A DNA stretch of 54,541 bases from Casp-actino8 sp044358015 (GCA_044358015.1 JBIKOO010000009.1:1-54541), one strand, 5' to 3'; positions 1 to 9,955 are shown, counted from the first letter of the stretch. Program-made: numbers and translations. Notes: generated from the sequence alone by a model not told the origin.

Positions 1-226
1 TCACTTGGGTCGCGCCCACAGCAGTGTCAGCATCAAGGCGAAGCCGCTCGGCATAACCCATAAACAACGGAAGCGACCGTTCCGAGCCAGATCGAATGTC
101 ATGATTGAGCGACTGCAATACATCGCTAATAACCTGAATCTGGTTGCGCATCTCGGCGACTTCAGCTCGCATCGCCCGCACATCTCGGCCGGTCAAGCGC
201 CCAACTAAGGCTCGAAGAATTCGCAC
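1..226 (-). CDS. N-terminal fragment of a coiled-coil hypothetical protein (cut by window start)
   Basis: An open frame with no stop runs off the left edge of the window. The GTG start at 226 is chosen because an AGGA ribosome site lies 7 bases upstream. The visible 75 residues begin with a basic stretch (VRILRALVGRLTGRD) followed by a heptad-like segment (RAEVAEMRNQIQVISDVLQS) that predicts a coiled coil. Short coiled-coil leaders like this often precede methyltransferase or glycosyltransferase domains in surface-polysaccharide loci, but the catalytic part is outside the window, so no function can be given. It is divergent from the methyltransferase starting at 307, and the 80-bp gap probably holds both promoters. 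Confidence 0.6.
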   Translation of the reverse strand, partial: MRILRALVGRLTGRDVRAMRAEVAEMRNQIQVISDVLQSLNHDIRSGSERSLPLFMGYAERLRLDADTAVGATQV

Positions 227-306
227 ACGGCAATCCTAACCCTGTGACACCTGCGAGATCAGGAGTTACCCCCGCCGAGTACCGCCACCCATTAGCGTGA
301 AGTCCG

Positions 307-1203
307 ATGTCTTCTGGCTCACAGCAACCACCCTCCCAACGAGTCCGACAACTCTTGCGGCCCATCGCCCGACGGTTGGGCTTGGCGGCCTCTGAAGGCG
401 CGTGGTGGGAACTGGGGTTCAAGCCGTGGGTCAACCCTAAGACGATCTCAACCGCTGTTGCGGTGTGCAACATCTGTCATTGGTCTGGCAACGAGTTCAT
501 CGGGCCCTATCACACCGAAATAGCGACCTGCCCGCGATGTGGCAGCGTGGCTCGCGATCGCTTCTTGTTGTTCTGCTTCTTGTCACGTCGGGGCTACGCC
601 AAAAACCTGCGAGTTCTTGAAACCAGCCCTCGTATGGGTGCCGGCTACCGCTCGATGATGCGGCGCTATTTCAAATACACCGCCAGTGATTACGACCTGT
701 CGGCTCATGAAGGCGACATTCAGATTGACCTTCAAGCAATGGCCTTGCCCGATTCATCAATCGATATCTTGCTCACGCCACACGTGCTTGAACATGTTCC
801 CGACACTGCCAAGGCACTCAGCGAGATCTATCGAGTGCTTGCACCGGGCGGACGCATGTATCTGCAAGTTCCGTTGTGTTACGGGTCAACCCAGGTTCCG
901 TCCACACCCGAATTTCACGCCGACAACACACCAGTATTTTTCAATTTCGGCTGGGACCTCACCGATCAAGTGCGAGCGGCAGGGTTTACGACCACAGTTT
1001 TGGTGACCAAAGAATATTTCGACATGTTGAACCATTCGACTGCTGCCGCTGCGTCAAATGGCGATGGCTTCAATGTTGAAGAACTAGTTGCTGCCGCACG
1101 ACCACAAGACCTCACTCCAGTGACTGACATCGATATTTCAAAGGTCTTTGGTTTCTTGCCTGCGTACCACTACGCAACATGGGAATGCATCAAGCCCAAC
1201 TGA
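307..1203 (+). CDS. Class I SAM-dependent methyltransferase with N-terminal zinc-ribbon-like motif
   Basis: A 298-residue protein. Two CxxC pairs (Cys54/57 and Cys75/78) form a probable zinc ribbon. A class I methyltransferase domain follows: VLETSPRMG (about 103-111) stands where the glycine-rich SAM loop normally lies, and PHVLEHVPD (158-166) is the hallmark of the Methyltransf_11 group. The glycine motif is degenerate, as in a known subgroup in which a xAPE/xSP loop replaces GxGxG. The substrate is probably a sugar of the surface glycan, inferred only from the neighbours. The gene ends 25 bases inside the next gene, which indicates co-transcription with the acyltransferase. Confidence 0.8.
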   Translation: MSSGSQQPPSQRVRQLLRPIARRLGLAASEGAWWELGFKPWVNPKTISTAVAVCNICHWSGNEFIGPYHTEIATCPRCGSVARDRFLLFCFLSRRGYAKNLRVLETSPRMGAGYRSMMRRYFKYTASDYDLSAHEGDIQIDLQAMALPDSSIDILLTPHVLEHVPDTAKALSEIYRVLAPGGRMYLQVPLCYGSTQVPSTPEFHADNTPVFFNFGWDLTDQVRAAGFTTTVLVTKEYFDMLNHSTAAAASNGDGFNVEELVAAARPQDLTPVTDIDISKVFGFLPAYHYATWECIKPN

Positions 1204-3179
1204 CCCACAACTATCGATCAGATATCGATGGTCTGCGGGCACTCGCAGTTGTATCCGTCGTGATCTTTCACGCCTTTTCGTGGATGATTCCCGGCGGTTA
1301 TGCCGGCGTCGATGTTTTCTTCGTTATTTCTGGTTATCTCATCACCACAAACATCTTGAATGGTTTGAACGAATCAACCTTCACCATTCAAGGTTTTTAT
1401 CAACGTCGCATTCGACGAATCTTTCCAGCGTTAGTCACCATGCTGGCGATTGTCTACGCATTTGGTTGGTTTGTTTTACTGGCTACCGAATATCGCCAAC
1501 TTGGCAAGCATGTCGGTTCTGGCGCTTCATTTATTTCCAACATCATTTTGTGGCAAGAGTCGGGTTATTTCGATACATCATCGGCAGTTAAACCCCTCAC
1601 CCATTTATGGTCGCTCGGAATTGAAGAGCAGTTCTACATTGTATGGCCGTTGTTGCTATGGGCGATCTTCAAACTTCGTTTACCAGTTCTTGTATCTACG
1701 GTTGTTCTTACTGTTATTTCATTTGGCTTTGGTTTGTACGCACTCGATCACGATGTCGTAGGTGCGTATTACTCGCCTTTCAATCGCTTTTGGGAACTAC
1801 TGGTTGGTGCGATTTTGGCGGCTGTCATATTGCGACGAACTCCATCCGAACAGGCCTCAAAGCTGCAACATGCACTCGCCATTCTTGGTCTTGTTCTTGT
1901 GCTATTCACGATGTTTGGTCTTGACGAGTCCAGCAGATTTCCGGGCTGGAGTGCACTAGCGCCAACAATTGGTGCGGCGCTCATGATCGGGGCCGGTGCT
2001 CACACATTTACGGCACGTCGCATTTTCTCCTTGCGGCCCATGGTGTGGATTGGGCTCATTAGCTTTCCACTGTATTTGTGGCACTGGCCACTGCTGACAT
2101 TCGCGCGCATCATCACCAGCACCGTTCCATCAGCAGGGATTCGTTTTGGAGCCGTCGTATTGTCGGTGCTGCTTTCGTGGGCTACCTATCGATTGATTGA
2201 AAAGCCGCTACGATTCCATCCCCGCGTCAAGGTGGTGACTGGTGCACTTGTTGCATCAATGATTGTGGTCGGTCTCGTTGGTTACGCAACATTTGAAAAT
2301 GACGGCATCTCGAGTCGCAAAGTTGTCCAAATGAATCCAGATATCAAGACCGGCGATGAAGGTGGCGCGAACGGTTGGGTCCAAGACACGTGTGGCATCA
2401 GCGATCCCGAAGTTGCTTCATTGTTTGATAGTTGCGTCGAGGACAATCGCGAAACTCCAAGGTTCGCCCTCATTGGTGACAGCAAAGCCCAATCTCTTAT
2501 TGGTGGGTTTATCCGTACATCAACCGAAAACGGACGTTGGTTGTTTATGGGAGGAAACTCCGACAGCGGAGTTCCAGTACCACTCGTTTCTGATGCCCCG
2601 GAATTTGAACGGTTCCAAAAGCTTGCGCGAATCGCGGTTGATTCAGTAGCGAACAATCCCGATGTTGATATCGTTGTTCTTCAAGGTGCCGTGCGTGCGA
2701 TGTTTGGTATCGGTGATGAAACAAGTTTTGTGCAATTGCCCGACAGTCCTTACTACGACATCGTGACTGAAGGGTTTCGCAACAGCATCACGATCTTGAC
2801 TCAGGCCGGTAAAAAAGTCGTTCTATATGTTGATAACCCTCCGTTGCCGAACCCTGAAGATTGTCTGCAGCGCAAGACCACAATCGGAATTTTGAATCGT
2901 CTCTTGGTGAGACCCAACCCGCTGTGCGAGATGCCTATCCAGACCTTCATTGACCAGACCGCCAAGTACTTCACGATGCTTGAACAGTTAAAGCAAGAGT
3001 TCCCAGGTCAAGTTGAGATCTTTAATTCCACCGAGATTTTCTGCGGGTCCGAAGATCGCATTTGTCGCCATGTGCGCTGGGATCACTTCATGTACAGCTA
3101 CACCGATCATCCGTCCGACTATGCCGCCGGAATCATCGGTGAGAATCTCAATCCGTTCCTCGAATCCCTCGCCCCGTAA
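1179..3179 (+). CDS. Acyltransferase-3 family O-acyltransferase with C-terminal SGNH domain (OafA-like)
   Basis: A 666-residue membrane protein. The N-terminal acyltransferase-3 domain opens with DIDGLRALAVVSVVIFHAF (about 16-34), which contains the family histidine, followed by about ten hydrophobic segments and the motif LWSLGIEEQFY (about 144-154). A soluble C-terminal part carries a lipase/SGNH signature GDSKAQS near residue 430 and a late WDHFMYS segment that could supply the Asp/His. Such two-domain proteins move acyl groups (often acetyl) from the cytoplasm to polysaccharide outside the membrane. The usual GDSHA is GDSKA here. The start at 1179 overlaps the upstream methyltransferase; ATG at 1185 is an alternative. 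Confidence 0.9.
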   Translation: MGMHQAQLTHNYRSDIDGLRALAVVSVVIFHAFSWMIPGGYAGVDVFFVISGYLITTNILNGLNESTFTIQGFYQRRIRRIFPALVTMLAIVYAFGWFVLLATEYRQLGKHVGSGASFISNIILWQESGYFDTSSAVKPLTHLWSLGIEEQFYIVWPLLLWAIFKLRLPVLVSTVVLTVISFGFGLYALDHDVVGAYYSPFNRFWELLVGAILAAVILRRTPSEQASKLQHALAILGLVLVLFTMFGLDESSRFPGWSALAPTIGAALMIGAGAHTFTARRIFSLRPMVWIGLISFPLYLWHWPLLTFARIITSTVPSAGIRFGAVVLSVLLSWATYRLIEKPLRFHPRVKVVTGALVASMIVVGLVGYATFENDGISSRKVVQMNPDIKTGDEGGANGWVQDTCGISDPEVASLFDSCVEDNRETPRFALIGDSKAQSLIGGFIRTSTENGRWLFMGGNSDSGVPVPLVSDAPEFERFQKLARIAVDSVANNPDVDIVVLQGAVRAMFGIGDETSFVQLPDSPYYDIVTEGFRNSITILTQAGKKVVLYVDNPPLPNPEDCLQRKTTIGILNRLLVRPNPLCEMPIQTFIDQTAKYFTMLEQLKQEFPGQVEIFNSTEIFCGSEDRICRHVRWDHFMYSYTDHPSDYAAGIIGENLNPFLESLAP

Positions 3180-3188
3180 ATATCAGTG

Positions 3189-3240
3189 CGATCTGGTCTG
3201 ACGAAGTGGCAGATTTCCTCAGTTATTTCCGACCAGATCG
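3189..3240. terminator. Inverted repeat between convergent genes, possible terminator
   Basis: Two perfect 10-base arms (CGATCTGGTC and GACCAGATCG) are separated by 32 bases. They lie just after the acyltransferase stop and over the end of the convergent glycosyltransferase gene. There is no clear T-run and the loop is long, so a terminator role is only possible. Confidence 0.3.
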
Positions 3241-3945
3241 TGGGGCGAAGCGCATGCGGAGGCACATCGCGATCATTTGTAAACCGAGTTTCACTGCTTT
3301 GCTCTGCGATCCCGTCACCGAACTTTCGCCCACACGCTCTTGATACTTCACAGGCACTTGCACCATTGACATTTTTTTTTGTGATGCCAGCAGCATCATC
3401 TCAAAACCAAACGATGACTCGTTACCCACAAAAAACGGCGACATTTCATCAATCGCCGAACGCTTCAACACTCTGAATGTGCAACCCACATCAGACAAGT
3501 ACACCGTGTTGTACAAAACTTCAGTGAGTTTGGCGACGGCCCAGTTGCCCCACCGCAAAAACCAGCCCATGTTGGCGCCCGACAAGATAAACGTCTGCAC
3601 GGTACGTGAACCAAACACCACATCAACATCAGTCGTAAACGGCAACAACTTCAGCAGGTCGGCCGGATCAAAAGTGCCGTCGGGTTCACAGACACACACC
3701 AAATCAGCATCGGTTGTCTCGCGTAAACCGCGCCGAATGGCCGCCCCATAACCTTGCGTCATTTCAAAAACTTCTCGTGCCACCGTAGGTGCAACCGCAG
3801 GTGATGTATCTGGGTGAGCATTGTTGTTGACAACCAAAATGTCGTCCACAATGCCGAGGGCCTCAAAGCCACGAATACATTCAGCAATCGACAAGTGCTC
3901 GTTGTAGGTCGGCAGCACAACTGCCAGCCGTTGTCCGTTCCACAT
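3223..3945 (-). CDS. Glycosyltransferase family 2 (polyprenyl-phosphate mannosyl/glucosyltransferase-like)
   Basis: A 240-residue GT-A fold protein of the DPM1/ALG5-like branch of GT2. VVLPTYNEHLSIAEC lies near the N-terminus, then DDILVVNNNA, then the metal/nucleotide segment VCVCEPDGTFDP (about 93-104). These enzymes transfer a hexose from a nucleotide sugar to polyprenyl phosphate or a lipid-linked glycan at the inner membrane face. No membrane-spanning tail is visible. The gene lies 16 bases downstream of the GT-C membrane enzyme on the same strand. A natural reading is that this protein makes the polyprenyl-phosphate sugar that the GT-C enzyme uses, but that is inference. Confidence 0.85.
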   Translation of the reverse strand: MWNGQRLAVVLPTYNEHLSIAECIRGFEALGIVDDILVVNNNAHPDTSPAVAPTVAREVFEMTQGYGAAIRRGLRETTDADLVCVCEPDGTFDPADLLKLLPFTTDVDVVFGSRTVQTFILSGANMGWFLRWGNWAVAKLTEVLYNTVYLSDVGCTFRVLKRSAIDEMSPFFVGNESSFGFEMMLLASQKKMSMVQVPVKYQERVGESSVTGSQSKAVKLGLQMIAMCLRMRFAPRSGRK

Positions 3946-3961
3946 GTCGTATTCGCTTTCG

Positions 3962-5479
3962 TTATTCGGGCACTACAGAGTGCATCAATGGAAGATACAG
4001 GACTGCACCACCAACTTCTCGCCGTTCGTACTCTTCAACTGGCAAACGCAAAGCCCCCACCTGTTCATCACCAGGCAAAAAGACGTAGGCAACGTCCGAT
4101 GGATACGCCGCCATCACCTCAGCTTGTGTGTCGGCAAATCTCACTCCCCATGGGAACTGCGGCTGCCATGGGAAAACAACTCCCCAAGGATGTCCTGCAA
4201 CTGCGGTTACAACTTGTCGATCACTTTGGTATTCGATCGGAAGCGTGAGCCAATAATTTCCAGCGGCATATTCATACTTTTCGGCAACGAGAACGTCGAC
4301 AATGGCCTGAACATTGGCGTTCGGGTCATCAACAACATCTGGCGCGTAATCATTCACCCACGGAATCAAAAAGATGGCGACCCACAGGATGCCCGCCATG
4401 ACCGGCGCAACATAACCAGTGATCTGTGACCACTTGATGAGCACTACCAGCGAACGCACACCTACGACGAGAGCGATCACCAAGAACGGGAACCCTACGA
4501 TTGCATAGCGGCCATCATCAATAAACCCCATATTGCTGAATAATGACAAGATTGGCCAGCACAACACCGTCGGCAATGCCAATGTCAATCCTCGTGGGCC
4601 TAACCGTGTAAGCCCAATAACTCCCCACACGATGAGCGCAAGAAGCACGACATATAAAACGATTGAAACCGAACCCCAGATCCATTCGCCACTGGGGTTG
4701 CGCAAACCAAAAGCCCGCGGCAACAAGCCGCTAAAGAAACGTCCGAGGCGCGTCACTGAAGATTCGGTTGCCGGAGCCGGTTGCGACAGCGATGGCCAAG
4801 AGTGGCGAACATTCCAAAACAACAACGGAATATTGACAAAGATTGCCGAACTAACTGCTGGGGTCCACCACCCACGAATTTCACGGCGATGCACCCAACA
4901 TGGCACCAACATCATCGGCAGTGCACCTGCAATAAACATGGGATGCAGGTAGAAAGCCAGTCCCGCGCCCGCACCAGCCAGCATCACCCAACGACGATGT
5001 AGTTCACGATCTGTGAGCACTCGGATCGTTGCTAATGCAGTAAAAACCGATGTCAATAAGCCAAGCCCGTAGGCCTCGTACGCTCGCGTCGACAACAACA
5101 TGAGCGCACCAGGAGCGACCCACACCATTGAAGCAGCCAACAATCCCCATGAACGACCAACAAAGCGTTTCGCCAACATGTACATCAGCACTGCTGCACC
5201 AGACCACCACATCGATGACAACAACTTGAGCGGCACCACGTGAGCACCAAAGATCCACACGAATGGCGCAAAGAAGTAACTATCCAGAACAGCCGTGTAG
5301 CCCGCACCACGAATAACTGTTGGCAAGTCACCCCGCAGAATCGCCAATGATTGCAAACCGGTATAGGCCTCATCTGCATTCAGCATTCCTGCTGGAGTGC
5401 GAAGCACATGCAGACGCATCAACAGGCCAAAAATCCCTACGAACACAGCGGCGATTGTCAGCAGGCGCGACCTAGTCAT
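3962..5479 (-). CDS. GT-C fold membrane glycosyltransferase (PMT/ArnT-like, GT39/GT83 type)
   Basis: A 505-residue protein with about ten or more hydrophobic segments. An acidic pair, NADEAYTG (about 34-41), sits in the first extracytoplasmic loop, which is the typical catalytic site of GT-C enzymes that use lipid-phosphate sugars. A second cluster (RAYEAYG, about 132-138) and a soluble C-terminal part follow. It probably adds a sugar to the glycan on the outer face of the membrane. Its ATG overlaps the stop of the upstream GT2 gene by four bases (ATGA), so the two are translationally coupled. The acceptor is unknown. Confidence 0.8.
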   Translation of the reverse strand: MTRSRLLTIAAVFVGIFGLLMRLHVLRTPAGMLNADEAYTGLQSLAILRGDLPTVIRGAGYTAVLDSYFFAPFVWIFGAHVVPLKLLSSMWWSGAAVLMYMLAKRFVGRSWGLLAASMVWVAPGALMLLSTRAYEAYGLGLLTSVFTALATIRVLTDRELHRRWVMLAGAGAGLAFYLHPMFIAGALPMMLVPCWVHRREIRGWWTPAVSSAIFVNIPLLFWNVRHSWPSLSQPAPATESSVTRLGRFFSGLLPRAFGLRNPSGEWIWGSVSIVLYVVLLALIVWGVIGLTRLGPRGLTLALPTVLCWPILSLFSNMGFIDDGRYAIVGFPFLVIALVVGVRSLVVLIKWSQITGYVAPVMAGILWVAIFLIPWVNDYAPDVVDDPNANVQAIVDVLVAEKYEYAAGNYWLTLPIEYQSDRQVVTAVAGHPWGVVFPWQPQFPWGVRFADTQAEVMAAYPSDVAYVFLPGDEQVGALRLPVEEYERREVGGAVLYLPLMHSVVPE

Positions 5480-6522
5480 ACACCATGTCTTTCAACACTG
5501 GTCGCCCATTCACTTCGACATGCCAAAACTTCAAGTGGAGACTGCTGAATGATCTCAAGACCCACACGATTCTGCTTACGTCGCTGTCCCTCAACAAATG
5601 GTCGGGGGCTCAGCGCAACAGCGAAACGTTCTCGTGGTTGTGCCGCAGCGGAAACACCAGCCTTCTCAATAATCGCAATCACTTCTATGTCAGCAACGGC
5701 GTCACCAATCAAAATCAAAGTTCGTGATGCACACATATGGTCACGAACGCGAGAACCATCCTCAGCGCTCGCCAAACGTGTTGGTTGAGATAGCAAAACT
5801 TCGGCCCACTTGGCTTGGAAAATCTTGCGAGAACGTTCAGCGAGCGCAATGCGACTTTCATTAGCGGCTACGTGAGCGTGTACGACCGGACGCTCAATAA
5901 CCAATCGAGACACCAAACCACGCGACCTCGCTGTGAAAGCAAGATCGGGGTCTTCAAAATATGCTGGCGCAAAGGCTGGGTCAAAGCCACCAAGTTCAAG
6001 AAACACCGACCGACGCATTAACCAACACGCCGCCGATGCATAGTCAACATCTCTGCCAAACATCATCTGTTCATAATCGACTGGCCATTGCGGGCCACCG
6101 ATTGCGCCACTTCCGCCATCGGCAAACATCACTTGCCCAGCCTCGTCAACCCGACCTTCTATCGACAACAACGGCGGTGCAGCCACGAAGACCGCATGAT
6201 CCTCAAGAGCCGCCAATAAGGGCGGCAACCAACCTTCGGTGACAACAATGTCGGGGTTCAACAGTGCAATGAATTCTCCCGATACCAGTTCAGATGCAAG
6301 GTTGTTCGCGGGTCCAAACCCGATATTGGAATCAAGTGCAATCACCCGCACCCACGGAGCACGGCGATCAATCTCTTCGGCCATTGATCCATCATCAGAT
6401 GGTTGAGTCACAACAGTCATATCGTATGGAATGTCCCCGGCGTGACGTTGCACCGACTCAAGTAACAAGAATATTTCTGGAGTCGGTCCGTAGGTAACAG
6501 AGATACAACTCACGTGCGGCAT
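5476..6522 (-). CDS. Glycosyltransferase family 2 (rhamnosyltransferase/WbbL-like)
   Basis: A 348-residue GT2 protein. CISVTYGPTPEIFLLLES starts the GT-A fold, VIALDSNIGFGPANNLA (about 58-74) is the typical rhamnosyltransferase-group segment, and the DxD equivalent is ALLNPDIVV (about 88-96). The acceptor-side motif GGFDPAFAPAYFEDPDLAFT (about 175-194) is clear. Near the end a sugar-binding-like or regulatory extension has no recognised domain. It lies one base downstream of the ABC ATPase gene and overlaps the GT-C gene, so it belongs to an ABC/GT operon. Donor identity, rhamnose or other, cannot be read from sequence alone. Confidence 0.85.
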   Translation of the reverse strand: MPHVSCISVTYGPTPEIFLLLESVQRHAGDIPYDMTVVTQPSDDGSMAEEIDRRAPWVRVIALDSNIGFGPANNLASELVSGEFIALLNPDIVVTEGWLPPLLAALEDHAVFVAAPPLLSIEGRVDEAGQVMFADGGSGAIGGPQWPVDYEQMMFGRDVDYASAACWLMRRSVFLELGGFDPAFAPAYFEDPDLAFTARSRGLVSRLVIERPVVHAHVAANESRIALAERSRKIFQAKWAEVLLSQPTRLASAEDGSRVRDHMCASRTLILIGDAVADIEVIAIIEKAGVSAAAQPRERFAVALSPRPFVEGQRRKQNRVGLEIIQQSPLEVLACRSEWATSVERHGV

Positions 6523-6523
6523 G

Positions 6524-7810
6524 TCAGCCGCCTTGCATCACACCGCGAGTGCCACTGATTGACCACTCAGCAGGAATATGAACCGTACCTAAGTCGTAGG
6601 CCTTGTACTGACGCACCTCAAACCGCACGCGCTTTTCCCAATGGTCGTATGGGCTCATTTCGGTATGGTCGGTCACGGCAACCGTCAGGTCATACACACC
6701 TTCGAGCAAAGGCACTGAAGGGATCGCCACTTCAACGCTGGCCGGACCTTCAACAAGACCCATCGATTTGCCATTTCGTCGAGTTGACGAACCCCACACT
6801 GGATGTCCAGTCAAAGTGTCGATACGAACAGTCACGACAGGATCTTGGATTGGCATATGCGCAGTGAGATCAACACGAATCTTCGCCGTTTCCATCGTGG
6901 TCAAAACTTCAAGCGGTTGATTTGCGTCATCAAGTAATTGCACACTCACGATTTGAGCTTCGCCACTTCCCCATCGTTGACCAAGTTCGCCTTCAACACG
7001 CGTCGCTTGATGACTTTGACCCTGGTATGCCGAAATCACTTCACCGGCCACACCAACCATCTTGAGTTCACCTTTTTCAATCCAGGCAACTTGTTCACAC
7101 AACTGCTCAACTGAGGCCAATCCGTGACTCACAAAAACTATCGTTCGACCTTCTCGTCGAAACTGTTCAATGCGTTCAGCGCTCTTACGCTGAAAACTTT
7201 CATCACCGACCGACAACACTTCGTCAATGAGTAACACTTCGGGCTCAACGTGTGCAGCGACAGCAAAACCTAATCTCACAAACATGCCTGATGAATAGTT
7301 CTTAACTGGGGTGTCGATAAATTCTTCAAGTCCAGCAAACTCGACGATGTCGCTAAATTTCGCGGTGATCTCTTTTTTAGTTAAACCCAAAATCGCGCCG
7401 TTCATAAAGACATTCTCTCGGCCTGAAAGTTCGGGGTGAAACCCAGCGCCCAATTCGAGCAGCGCCGAGATGCGTCCTGTCACCTTGACTGACCCTTTGT
7501 CGGGAGTCAGGATTCCGGTCAAACATTTGAGCAGCGTGCTCTTTCCTGAACCGTTTGAACCGATAACACCAAATGTCGTGCCAGTCGGGACGGTGAAGTC
7601 AATTTCTCGGAGCGCCCAAAACTCTTCATAGCGGGCTCGACGCCCCCGCAAAATAGCGGCTTTGAGATATTGATTTCGCTCGTGATAGAGGCGGAAGTTC
7701 TTCCACAGACCCGAGACAACGACGGCTTGATTTGACATGCTTGACCATTCTTGCCGATGAAAGGTGCTAAGCGGTGCCAGATGAACATCGGCACATTTTG
7801 ATGTTGTCAT
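6524..7810 (-). CDS. wzt: ABC transporter ATP-binding protein for polysaccharide export (Wzt-like)
   Basis: A 428-residue ATPase of the Wzt/TagH/RfbE group. Walker A is GSNGSGKST (84-92), the signature is YSSGMFVRLG (172-181) and Walker B is VLLIDEVLSVGD (192-203), followed by FVSHG. After residue 260 a beta-rich C-terminal domain follows, the position of the glycan-recognition domain that in Wzt proteins reads the end of the finished polysaccharide. The start could be ATG at 7810, or ATG at 7738, where the conserved domain begins (MSNQAVVV). The partner permease is not adjacent: it lies on the other strand at 9969-10778, beyond a glycosyltransferase. Confidence 0.92.
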   Translation of the reverse strand: MTTSKCADVHLAPLSTFHRQEWSSMSNQAVVVSGLWKNFRLYHERNQYLKAAILRGRRARYEEFWALREIDFTVPTGTTFGVIGSNGSGKSTLLKCLTGILTPDKGSVKVTGRISALLELGAGFHPELSGRENVFMNGAILGLTKKEITAKFSDIVEFAGLEEFIDTPVKNYSSGMFVRLGFAVAAHVEPEVLLIDEVLSVGDESFQRKSAERIEQFRREGRTIVFVSHGLASVEQLCEQVAWIEKGELKMVGVAGEVISAYQGQSHQATRVEGELGQRWGSGEAQIVSVQLLDDANQPLEVLTTMETAKIRVDLTAHMPIQDPVVTVRIDTLTGHPVWGSSTRRNGKSMGLVEGPASVEVAIPSVPLLEGVYDLTVAVTDHTEMSPYDHWEKRVRFEVRQYKAYDLGTVHIPAEWSISGTRGVMQGG

Positions 7811-7834
7811 TTCTTACGCCTAAGGTCAGTACAT

Positions 7835-9955
7835 ATGTTCAATTTGTCTGGCAAGGGTCAGTCTCAGAGGAGAGGCCTGCCGGTCGTCGTAGTTCCCGTT
7901 TACAACGCCCCAGATGAAACAATTCGTTGTTTTGAGTCCTTGATTGCCCACACCCCCGCCGGCGTCGACGTACTAGTGATCGATGACTGTGGCGACGACC
8001 GACTCGCATTTGAACTTCTTGATTCGGTGGCATCCCAGAGTGGCTTGAACTTCACAGTTCACCGAATGCCTATCAATAGCGGATTCGTAGTGGCCTGTAA
8101 CACGGCCTTTGAATTGACGCGAGAACGAGATGTTGTTTTGGTCAACTCTGATGTTGTCGTCGGACCCGATTGGTACACCCGTCTCTACGAAGCCGCGCAT
8201 TCGTCTACTGATATCGGTACCGTTACCGCTTTAACCAACTACGGGACAATCGTGTCGGTTCCGCATCGAAATACACCGACTCGTCGCTTGCCCCACGGTA
8301 TGTCAGTTGATGAGGCTGCGACTCGTGTTGCAAACCGTTCACACCGTCTATACCCCGTACTGCCAACTGCCATAGGTCATTGCATGTACATAACCCGAAG
8401 TGCGCTCAACTTGGCGGGGTATTTCGATACAACATTTGCCAAGGGCTACGGCGAAGAAGTCGATTTCAGCCAACGTCTGATTCGCCTTGGCCTCAAGAAC
8501 ATTTTGGCCGACGACGTTTTTGTCTTTCACAAAGGTGAGGCCAGCTTTGGTGTAAGCACTACCGAAATCAAGGAGCGTCACCAGAAAATCATTGACAACC
8601 GCTATCACTGGTACGTCGACTCTGTTCGGCGCGCGAGCACCGAGAGCTACTCCAACCTGCCTCTAGCACTCGATATCGCTCGCCATGCACTGATTGGTTA
8701 TTCGGTCGGTATTGATGCGATGTGCCTTGGCAAGTACTGGAGTGGCACTCAACAACTCACCGCTCAAATGATTTTGGCACTTGCCGACAATGACCTCCAG
8801 CAAGAATTCACAATCGTCGTATCAGAAGCGCTCACGAGGGAACTACGTGAAATCTTTGAGACTCGCAAAAACATTCAAGTTCAAACAGTCGGGGACATCT
8901 ATCGCGACTACCACCATCGTTTTGACATTGTGTATCGACCGCATCAAATCAACTCAACCGAAGAACTTCGTTGGCTCAAACGAATTAGCGACCGAGTCAT
9001 CGTTGGACAACTTGACCTGATCTCATATCACAATCCTTCGTATTTCAAGAACGATCACGAATGGCTCACATGCCGCCAACTCACAAGTTTTGTTCTGCGC
9101 GGAGTTGACGGAGTCGCATTCAATAGTGAGTTCGTACAACGCGATGCTCAACGCGAGGGCCTGCTGCAAGGCGCTATCGCCTCTGCGGTCACCTACAACG
9201 GACTTGACCATCAACAAATTGGTACACCTCCAGTGGCGCGTCAACCGAAGCAACTCGCTCAAGTTGAGGACCCATTTATTTTGGTTTTTGGCGTCGCGTA
9301 TTTTCATAAGGCTCGCCATTTTGCGGTTCAGGTTTTGGCTGCCCTGCGTGATCAAGGATGGAATGGCAAGTTGGTCTTGGTTGGGGCAATGCCCGAGAAC
9401 GGCAGTTCATATTCGGAAGAAGCACGAGTGCTTTTAGCCAACAAAGACCTTCGCCACAGCCTGGTCAGCATTGGCGAAGTCACCGAAGACGAAAAAGAGT
9501 GGCTCCTCGCAAACGCTGCTCTTGTGCTGAACCCGTCAGTTGCTGAAGGTTTCGGGCTGATGCCTTTTGAGGCCGCCCTACATGGCACCCCAGTAGTTAG
9601 TTCACGTTCGGCGAGCCTGCATGAAGTGCTGCCGAGCGAAATCAGCAGCATTGAGTCATTCAGTCCTGTGGATGTGGCTCGCCAATGTCTTGATGTGATG
9701 AATGATCCCGATCTGGCTAAATCAAATTGTGCCTCTCTCGTCAAACAAGCCTCAACTTTCACATGGGAAGCCAGCGCGATCGTGATTCTCCAACTGATGG
9801 AAACGGTGTTAACCCGCCCCAAAAACCCGATCGAAGCCATCTGGAGTGCCGGACCGGACCCCCAACAGCTTCGCTCTCCGCAAACCACGCTGGTTCAACG
9901 CGTCACCCGACGCTTCACCCCACGTATCAGGCGAGGCCCACGCTCAAGTCACTAG
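7835..9955 (+). CDS. Bimodular glycosyltransferase: GT2 plus GT4-like domain
   Basis: A 706-residue soluble protein. The N-terminal GT2 module (about 10-250) has VVVPVYNAPDETIRC, VLVIDDCGDD and the DxD equivalent VLVNSDVVVG. The C-terminal part (about 290-680) is a GT-B, GT4-like module, with VFGVAYFHKARHF and the nucleotide-sugar end motif NPSVAEGFGLMPFEAALHGTPVV (about 567-589). Proteins with two GT modules often make two successive linkages in export-coupled O-antigens. The start is only 24 bases from the divergent ATPase start, and AAGG upstream serves as ribosome site. It sits between the ABC ATPase and permease, which suggests it works on the exported polymer. Confidence 0.88.
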   Translation: MFNLSGKGQSQRRGLPVVVVPVYNAPDETIRCFESLIAHTPAGVDVLVIDDCGDDRLAFELLDSVASQSGLNFTVHRMPINSGFVVACNTAFELTRERDVVLVNSDVVVGPDWYTRLYEAAHSSTDIGTVTALTNYGTIVSVPHRNTPTRRLPHGMSVDEAATRVANRSHRLYPVLPTAIGHCMYITRSALNLAGYFDTTFAKGYGEEVDFSQRLIRLGLKNILADDVFVFHKGEASFGVSTTEIKERHQKIIDNRYHWYVDSVRRASTESYSNLPLALDIARHALIGYSVGIDAMCLGKYWSGTQQLTAQMILALADNDLQQEFTIVVSEALTRELREIFETRKNIQVQTVGDIYRDYHHRFDIVYRPHQINSTEELRWLKRISDRVIVGQLDLISYHNPSYFKNDHEWLTCRQLTSFVLRGVDGVAFNSEFVQRDAQREGLLQGAIASAVTYNGLDHQQIGTPPVARQPKQLAQVEDPFILVFGVAYFHKARHFAVQVLAALRDQGWNGKLVLVGAMPENGSSYSEEARVLLANKDLRHSLVSIGEVTEDEKEWLLANAALVLNPSVAEGFGLMPFEAALHGTPVVSSRSASLHEVLPSEISSIESFSPVDVARQCLDVMNDPDLAKSNCASLVKQASTFTWEASAIVILQLMETVLTRPKNPIEAIWSAGPDPQQLRSPQTTLVQRVTRRFTPRIRRGPRSSH